Shown piece by piece: positions 57,817-64,000 of a stretch of DNA of 64,000 nucleotides. A program made the translations under genes and the position numbers. Below the pieces are notes generated by a model. It ran no database searches, had not been told where the DNA came from, and saw only the letters and a program-made list of their open reading frames with translations. Source of the DNA: Heterobasidion occidentale. Lineage: Eukaryota > Basidiomycota > Agaricomycetes > Russulales > Bondarzewiaceae. Location of the stretch: the NCBI GenBank assembly GCA_039111635.1, contig JBCAQO010000001.1, positions 124,001 through 188,000 of the forward strand. Direction: 5' to 3'. Positions within the stretch are counted from its first letter, which is position 1. Each line of letters starts with the position of its first letter.

Positions 57817-60800
57817 ATGGGAAAGACCTCAACTACAGCAGCTCATGCAGAGTACTCCCGACATCCCTTCTTGCTCTCGCCGCAAGATGTCGCCAGCGAG
57901 CTCCACACGAACATCGAGACCGGCCTCGCGCCCGACCAGGTCGCTCACCTCTTGACCACATACGGCGAGAACAAGCTGCAGGACCAGGGTGGTGTGCCTT
58001 GGTATAAAGTGCTTTTAAAGCAGATTTTCAACGCCATGATTCTGTACGTCGGACAGTGTACTCGTCGTTTGGGCCATGATTCTCATAGGAGAACCTATAG
58101 AGTCTTGATATTGGCCATGGCATTGTCGTACGGTGTCACTGACTGGATCGAAGGCGGAGTGATCACGGCCGTCATCGTCCTAAACGTCGGCATTGGTGCG
58201 TGCTAGTCTACGAACGTGCCTTTTGTATGTAACATCTGACGCACCGTAGGATTCTACCAGGAATACCGCGCTGAACAGACAATGGACGCCCTGCGCAGCC
58301 TCTCCAGCCCGACCGCCACTGTCGTGCGCGACGGCACCCTTGCGGCCATCCCCAGCGCGCACGTCGTCCCGGGAGACATCGTCAACCTTAAAACCGGCGA
58401 CGTCGTCCCTGCCGACTGCCGCCTCTTCGACGCGATGAACTTCGAGACCGACGAGGCGTTGCTCACTGGCGAGTCACTCCCCGTCGCGAAGGACGCACGA
58501 GCGGTGCTCGCAGACAAGATGCTTGGGATAGGAGACCGTGTCAACATGGCGTACGCGTCCTCGACAGTGACGAGGGGCCGCGCGCGGGGCATCGTTGTGT
58601 ATACGGGCATGACGACCGAGATCGGAAAGATTGCGGAGAGTCTGAAGCGCCCGGACAGCCGCCCGCCCGTGCACTCGACAGCGCGCACGCACGGGGCGTT
58701 GCAGCGCGTCAAAATCGTGGCGCGGCGCGCACGGGCTGCCTTGGGCAAGGTCCTCGGTCTCACGGTCGGCACACCGCTCCAGATGAAACTTTCGATACTC
58801 GCCTATGCGCTGCTCGTGCTCGCGGGCGTGCTTGCGTTGATCGTGTTCGCGGTGAACGCGTTCAACGTCCCGCACGAGGTCGCGATCTACGCTATTGCGC
58901 TCGGGATCGGGGTGATCCCGGAGTCGCTCGTCGCCGTGCTGACAATCACGATGGCGGTTGGGATGAAGCGCATGGCGAAGAGGAAGGTGATCGTGCGGAG
59001 GCTGGATGCGCTCGAGGCGCTTGGTGGGGTGACAAGTGTGTGCTCAGACAAGACGGGGACACTGACGCAAGGGAGGATGGTGGCGCGCATAGCGTGGATA
59101 CCGGGCTTGGGAACCTATGGCGTGGAATCAACGCGCGAGGCGGACAATCCTAGCTCGGGGCATGTCGTTTTCAATGCTGCACCTCTTGGAGAAGGAGAAG
59201 AAGAGATAGATCATATCGTCGAACGGGAGAAGAAGCTAGAGTTCGCGGAACCTGATTTGAAGCGGGATCGAGAGGAGAGAAAGGCCGAGAAGGCACCCGA
59301 GATCCCGCCGGATGTGGAGGTCGTTCCTGGCTTAGGGGCGCTTTGGAGACGATCGCGTTGTGCAACTTGGCCCACATCCGCTATGACGATCAAAAGCATT
59401 GTTGGCAGGCTACGGGAGATCCAACAGAGGTGGGGTCGTTGATCATGCTCCGAAATCTGTGGCACAGGCTGACTCGCCTTTGAATGCAGATCGCTTTGCA
59501 AGTTTTTGCCCACCGTTTGAGGGCTACGGAAAGCCCGAGCTATTAACTCTGGATGGAAGCAGTTGGGCGAGCACCCGTTCGATAGCGATGTCAAGAGGAT
59601 GTCAGTGATCTTTGAAGCGCCCGAGAGTAGCAAGGCACATTTCTTCACCAAGGGCGCCGTCGAGCGGATCATCGGGCTATGTGTCGAAGTTGGTGTCGGA
59701 CATGAGGCGAATCCAATGACAGATAGACTCAAAGCCGACATTCTTCGTCAGATGGATGTGCTTGCAGATCAAGGACTGGTGAGTGCCACATCACAGACAT
59801 TGGAATGCATGCTCACCGAAAACGCAGCGCGTCCTCGCCGTTGCCCGCAAATGTCCAGATGATGTCCCTCCCAAATGGTCCGAGTACCCTCGCGACAAGG
59901 TTGAATGCGACATGTCCCTCCTCGGGCTGATCGGTCTCTACGACCCTCCCCGTATGGAATCCAAAGACGCGGTCAGGGAGTGCACCGACGCAGGAATACG
60001 CGTGCACATGCTCACCGGCGACCACCCCGGTACCGCCCGCGCTATCGCGCGTGAGGTCGGCATCATCCCATGCAACGCGGGCATGCTTCCGGCCAACGTT
60101 GTAGAGGCGATGATCAAAACTGCCGCGGAATTTGACGCAATGTCGGACGAGCAAATCGATGCGATGCCAGTGCTTCCGCTTGTTATCGCGCGTTGCGCGC
60201 CGCAGACCAAAGTGCGCATGATTGAGGCACTGCACCGGCGCGCGGCATACTGCGCTATGACGGGCGATGGCGTGAACGACTCGCCAAGTCTGAAGCAGGC
60301 GGATGTGGGCATCGCGATGGGGCTCGGCGGGAGCGATGTTGCGAAGAGCGCAGCAGATATCGTGCTCACGGACGACAATTTTGCATCGATCGTGAGTGCG
60401 GTCGAGGAGGGTCGCAGGATGTTCGACAACATACAGAAGTTCATCCTGCACTTGCTCATCACGAATGTCGGCGAGGTGATCCTGCTCGTGATCGGGCTCG
60501 CATTCAAGGATGAGGACGGGTTCTCGGTGTTCCCGCTGGCGCCGTTGGAGATCTTGTGGATCAATATGCTCACATCCTCCTTCCCCGCATTTGGGCTCGG
60601 GCTCGAGAAGGCGGCGCCAGACATCATGCGCCGACCGCCTCATGACAACAAAAAAGGCGTGTTCACATGGGAGATCATGGTTGACATGATGGTGTATGGC
60701 GTGCTGATGGGCGCACTCAGCCTCTGTACATTTGTCATCGTCGTGTACGGGCACGGAGGCGGCAAGCTCGGTAGCGGGTGCAACTCGAACTGGAATTCAA

Positions 60801-61329
60801 GCTGCGAAGTCGTGTATCGCGCACGCGGCGCGGTGTTCGTCGAGCTGACGTGGCTTATCTTAATCGCAGCTTGGGAGTTCAAGTCGCTGAGGCGGTCAAT
60901 GTTCCGTCTGAACCCACATGATACGCACGCATTCCCGTTCTTCAAAGATGTGAGTATCTCTGTCAGTGGCATATGTCAATCAGCTTACTTTCTGCCTCCC
61001 CGAAGATGTGGGACAATCAATTTCTGTTCTGGTCCGTCGCACTCGGCGCGCTGTCTGTTGTGCCCGTAATCACTATTCCGGTGCTGAACACGAACGTGTT
61101 CCGGCACAAGAGCATCACGTGGGAATGGGCGCTCGCGTTCGGGTGTGCTGTCGTGTATATTGCACTTGCGGAGATTTGGAAGTTCGTCAAAAACCACTAC
61201 AGCCTATTTGATGAGAACCAGAAGATTCATGACGTGCCGATGAGCCAGGGCAGGTGTTCATTGCCGTGGACGCCATCGAGGGGAAGCACAATTGGGAAGG
61301 GGTCGGTGGTGTCTAAGATCAGGGTGTAG
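57817..61329 (+). CDS. ENA-type (type IID) Na+/K+ P-type ATPase, with three apparent frameshifts
   Basis: Plasma-membrane pump that exports Na+ or K+ using ATP, typical of fungi under salt or alkaline stress. Exons: 57817-58043, 58101-58195, 58250-59429, 59490-59778, 59828-60949, 61006-61329. Landmarks in order: N-terminal cation ATPase domain, actuator TGES (LLTGESLPVAKD), M4 motif GVIPESL, phosphorylation site CSDKTGTLTQG, nucleotide-binding KGAVERI, hinge TGDGVNDSPSLKQAD, and the C-terminal transmembrane bundle with the NMLTSSFPAFGLGLE block. In the nucleotide-binding domain three single bases look missing, near 59342-59346 (CTTTGG for CTTTTGG), near 59513-59518 and near 59550. Restored frames read LETIALCNLAHIRYDD and FDSDVKRMSVIF. 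The clustering in 220 bp could mean a decaying gene, but identical lesions elsewhere suggest base-calling errors. Confidence 0.88.
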
Positions 61330-61896
61330 GTACCGGAATCATGGAGGGTTGACAGTGATGTAGTTTGATTCGGACTGTATGTCCCCTCGGATATCCGCGT
61401 ACATTATCATGCCGGTTACGCTGACGCTACAGTGCGTCGTGGCTTGTCCAAAGGCAGGAGAGTGGGAGAACTCACGTGCTGAACACTCCGCGGCAAGCTA
61501 AATTTTGCTCCGGACTTCAAACTCCCTTCATATTTTTTTCTCTCGATATAAGGTTCGTAGCGATGGGCCTCGAAACAATAGAGAATGCTTCGCAAAATAT
61601 GTCGGTGCTGGAATATTTCGGTGGTGTATCTGTAGTAGCCGACATCTCCGCTTGTCGACCACTCAAATTAAACGCTCCAATTCAGTCTTTTTTCCCGAAG
61701 TTTGAACCTATTGTTATTGGCCTGGCAGGAATGACGTAAGGTTCGACTAAAGGATTCTTGTCGATCCAGCGAAAGTCATGAAAGTTTCTGATTTTTGATT
61801 TTGCTCCCAATGTATGAATGCACGGGGTGTCATACATAGTGACTATATACCATAATGTAACATAAATTGAAGATGCCCTGTCCCGGCCTACTGATT
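61330..61896. other. Convergent spacer after the ATPase gene
   Basis: 567 bp between two convergent genes. A plus-strand frame at 61563-61739 (MGLETIENASQNMSVLEYF..) has no recognisable family and no splice context. Nothing else is seen. Confidence 0.4.
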
Positions 61897-63437
61897 CTAA
61901 GCATTTCGTGACTTTTTGCCGACCCTGCCGCGTTTGCGCTCACGCGTAGGTGTCTTCAATGATGATGCTGCGTAGGAAGAGCTCATTGGTCGTTTCGGGC
62001 TCCTTATGATGTTGAAAGTCGACTTCGCAGTGCTGATGATGCGATAGCCAAAGCTAGACTTCTCGATGCCAATGGAACCCGTATCTTCGTCCTCACTAGA
62101 AGGATCATCCACATCGTCTGGTGCCGCAACGTCAGGTACCGCAACGTCTGGTACCGCAACGTCTGGTACCGCAACGTCTAGTGCCGCAACGTCAGGTACC
62201 GCAACGTCAGGTGCCACAACGTCGGGTGCCGCATTGTCAGCGGCCGCAAAGTCGGGTGCCGCATTGTCAGCGGCCGCAACGTCGGGTACCGCATTGTCAG
62301 CAGCCGCAACGTCAACCTTCTGAGTCATAAAACCCTCCGGCGGGGTGGTGGACCTCCAATCGTGATCCAGTTTTACTATCCTGTTGATGAATTGTTTCGC
62401 TGTAGTCAAAGGCACGCCATAAGCCTCGGCGACGCGCTTGCGAAAAGCTATCATCTCTGGATGTGACCTGCCCTTGAGTTTCATCCCAGCGTTGAGGATG
62501 ACCCAGTGGGGCTGGGCATGCGATTCCAATTCAGGAAGGTTTCCATATGGATATTGGAAGAGTTCGGGTTCTGGACGGGACTCTGGATCTTCATGAGTGG
62601 TGCCGTCCGGTCGAGGATACCTGAGCACGGACATAAGCCGTCCAGTCCCTATTGGTATCAACCTATATGTGAACTTCGTTGCGTTGCCATAGACCTGGTT
62701 GGATCGGAATAAGTCGAGTGCAAAGAGATGGTATGGAGCAACCTACCTTGGTGATATCTTCTCCTGGCTTGTGATCTTGTCCGAGGCGGTTGACCATTTC
62801 GATAGTGGGAAGCAAAAGCCACCGTTTGTTATCGAAATGTCGATGCCAATCGCATTTCACTGCCAGACCATGAGCTGAAGGCATCAAACAGACATGATAT
62901 AACAGCATCTCTCACCAAGAATGATATTCATCGCATCGTCTATGTTCAGGAGTCTATAACCAATTCCAAACGCATACTCCAACTTCGTGATCTATTATTG
63001 AACAAGTCAAGACAGGTACGCGGAAGTCATACAGACAAACTCACTAGGTCGTCGTTCTTGTTCTCGCATCGCGGGAAGAGATGAGCGTGATCGAGCGGTG
63101 CCTCACTTCCGAGCTCTCTGGTAACGAGACATAGCCCTCCATTGGGATCCATTATCTGCACAACACCTTTAGTGACACGGCCCATTGTTTTGGTCGTCTG
63201 TCGACCATCATGCATCCACGCTCCCTCGACGACGCTCGCGACTCTATCTTTGACGGACTTGAGAATGGACTTGACGGACTTGGCAGACTTGTCCTGTGGT
63301 GGAATGTTCGATGCCACACTGGGCATCGATGCACTATGGCGTCTGAACAACATGAGACAACAGAGTATGTGAGAGAAGCGATGATGAGTAGAATGGTAGA
63401 GAGATGGTGTGAGGACGAGGGGGAACGATGGATTCAA
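61897..63437 (-). CDS. HNH-nuclease-like protein with intact HNH residues and a repetitive acidic tail
   Basis: 459 residues from four exons in phase: 63437-63045, 62991-62916, 62859-62747, 62694-61897. The HNH_2-type core is complete: GLCLVTRELGSEAPLDHAHLFPR with the first His, LLNIDDAMNIIL with the Asn, and CDWHRHFDNKRWLLLP with the second His. The C-terminal module LPELESHAQPHWVILNAGMKL is shared with the other family members. A linker (AEAYGVPLTTAKQFINRIVK) leads into a tail of DVAVP/DVAAP and ADNAAPDVAA repeats, then DDPSSEDEDTG and a basic end (RERKRGRVGKK). Start uncertain: Met at 63437 gives a hydrophobic N-terminus, and a Met about 27 or 37 codons downstream may be used. This is the reference copy for judging loss of the motif in the 39-52 kb array. 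Confidence 0.75.
62121..62317 (-). repeat. 15/30-bp coding tandem repeats (Ala/Val/Pro/Asp-rich)
   Basis: Plus-strand units such as GTACCGCAACGTCTG repeat about seven times, then change to about three 30-bp units that include GCATTGTCAGCGGCC. On the minus strand they encode DVA(V/A)P pentapeptides and ADNAAPDVAA decapeptides. All units are multiples of three, inside the last exon of the HNH-like gene. Confidence 0.85.
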
Positions 63438-64000
63438 GAGAGGGAGAGATGTCGCATACCACAGCCATGGTTAGGCCGCCTTTAAAGGGAGAAATGTGGC
63501 AGCCAGTGCAGGTGGCCTTGTGGTAGCCAGTGCAGGTGGCCTTGTGGCAGCATGGACGGTGGCTGCCAGTGTGGCAGCTCGGATGGTGGCTAATAATGCA
63601 AAGCAGCGTTGGCTGAAACAAGGCGTGGGAGTGCAACAAAGCGAGTGTGGTCACAACAACGCTTGTGCCTGTGTGGTCAATGGCAGTGGTACCCTGAGTT
63701 GATAAGCCAAATTCAGTCTGTCGTCGGACGGATGCTATGTATTTCTTAGGACCCTACCAGGAGGATTGGTGGATCCCAATAGTGGAATGAGAACCGCAGA
63801 AATACAAATGTTGTCAAGAATATAAGTGTGATGGCTTTGAAGTTAATGTGCCACTCCTACAGTCCTCGAAAGTGTCCGTCGTGGTTTTTTAGAATAACCC
63901 CCCAACTGCTGATCGTTGACTACGCGAGATGTCCACCTTCCTCGGCTCTTTACCTGCTGCATACAACACGATTGCCAATCGTTGACACGGCGAGCGACAC
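63438..64000. other. Upstream region of the intact HNH-like gene
   Basis: Contains a partly repetitive GTGGCAGCCAGTGCAGGTGG-type block at 63495-63590 and words shared with the upstream regions of the other short-subfamily genes (TGGCTGAAACAAGGCGTGG versus TTAGCCGAAACAAAGCATGG near 48658). No gene is seen up to the window edge. Confidence 0.4.

Noticed and set aside
59813..60754. 313-codon minus-strand frame antisense to the ATPase
   Set aside because: Shadow of the conserved P-type ATPase exon on the plus strand; no independent features.
62121..62317. Regularly spaced short repeats resembling a CRISPR array
   Set aside because: Units are contiguous 15/30-bp codon repeats without unique spacers, lie inside an exon, and the genome is eukaryotic.

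Overview
This window is nuclear DNA of a filamentous basidiomycete, most likely an Agaricomycete. Almost every recognisable gene is split by many short introns (about 50-60 bp, GT..AG, often gtgagt/gtgcgt donors). Both strands are used, there are no operons, and intergenic spacers are rich in pyrimidines. The gene content also fits a wood- or litter-associated Agaricomycete: a GH28 rhamnogalacturonase, an ENA-type cation ATPase, a large insertion-bearing G-alpha, several Baeyer-Villiger monooxygenases and an expanded HNH-like family. The species cannot be named from the sequence.

Layout. 0-1.7 kb: decayed DDE transposase, minus strand, running off the left edge. 3.2-4.9 kb: secreted rhamnogalacturonase. 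4.9-8.2 kb: nothing recognisable. 8.2-8.9 kb: small basic protein of unknown function. 9.7-10.8 kb: 20S proteasome alpha-5 (minus). 12.4-15.2 kb: atypical G-protein alpha subunit. 17.1-18.1 kb: helical protein of unknown function. 18.4-21.0 kb: exocyst subunit Exo84 (minus), divergent from a Dus2-type tRNA-dihydrouridine synthase (21.4-23.0 kb). 23.4-36.1 kb: three Baeyer-Villiger-type flavin monooxygenase paralogues, with a Sel1-repeat Chs4/Skt5-like chitin-synthase regulator between the first two. 36.9-39.1 kb: DASH/Dam1 kinetochore subunit Ask1.

39.6-54 kb: an accessory array of an HNH-nuclease-like family. Two subfamilies (long plus-strand, short minus-strand) sit head-to-head as a pair, and that pair plus a Ser/Thr-rich membrane-protein segment is duplicated in tandem with a period of about 4.9 kb. 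A sixth, more canonical member lies at 61.9-63.4 kb. Between them are a 408-residue membrane-anchored fragment (54.3-55.6 kb) and an ENA-type P-type ATPase (57.8-61.3 kb).

Two themes stand out. First, in the HNH-like array only the 61.9-63.4 kb copy keeps the His/Asn/His pattern; the others have replaced one or both histidines, and several are broken. Second, apparent single-base deletions recur in otherwise well-conserved genes (proteasome alpha-5, Exo84, Ask1, the ATPase, two monooxygenases, the transposase). The bias is entirely toward missing bases, which looks more like residual sequence error than biology, so every 'pseudogene' call here should be read with that caution.
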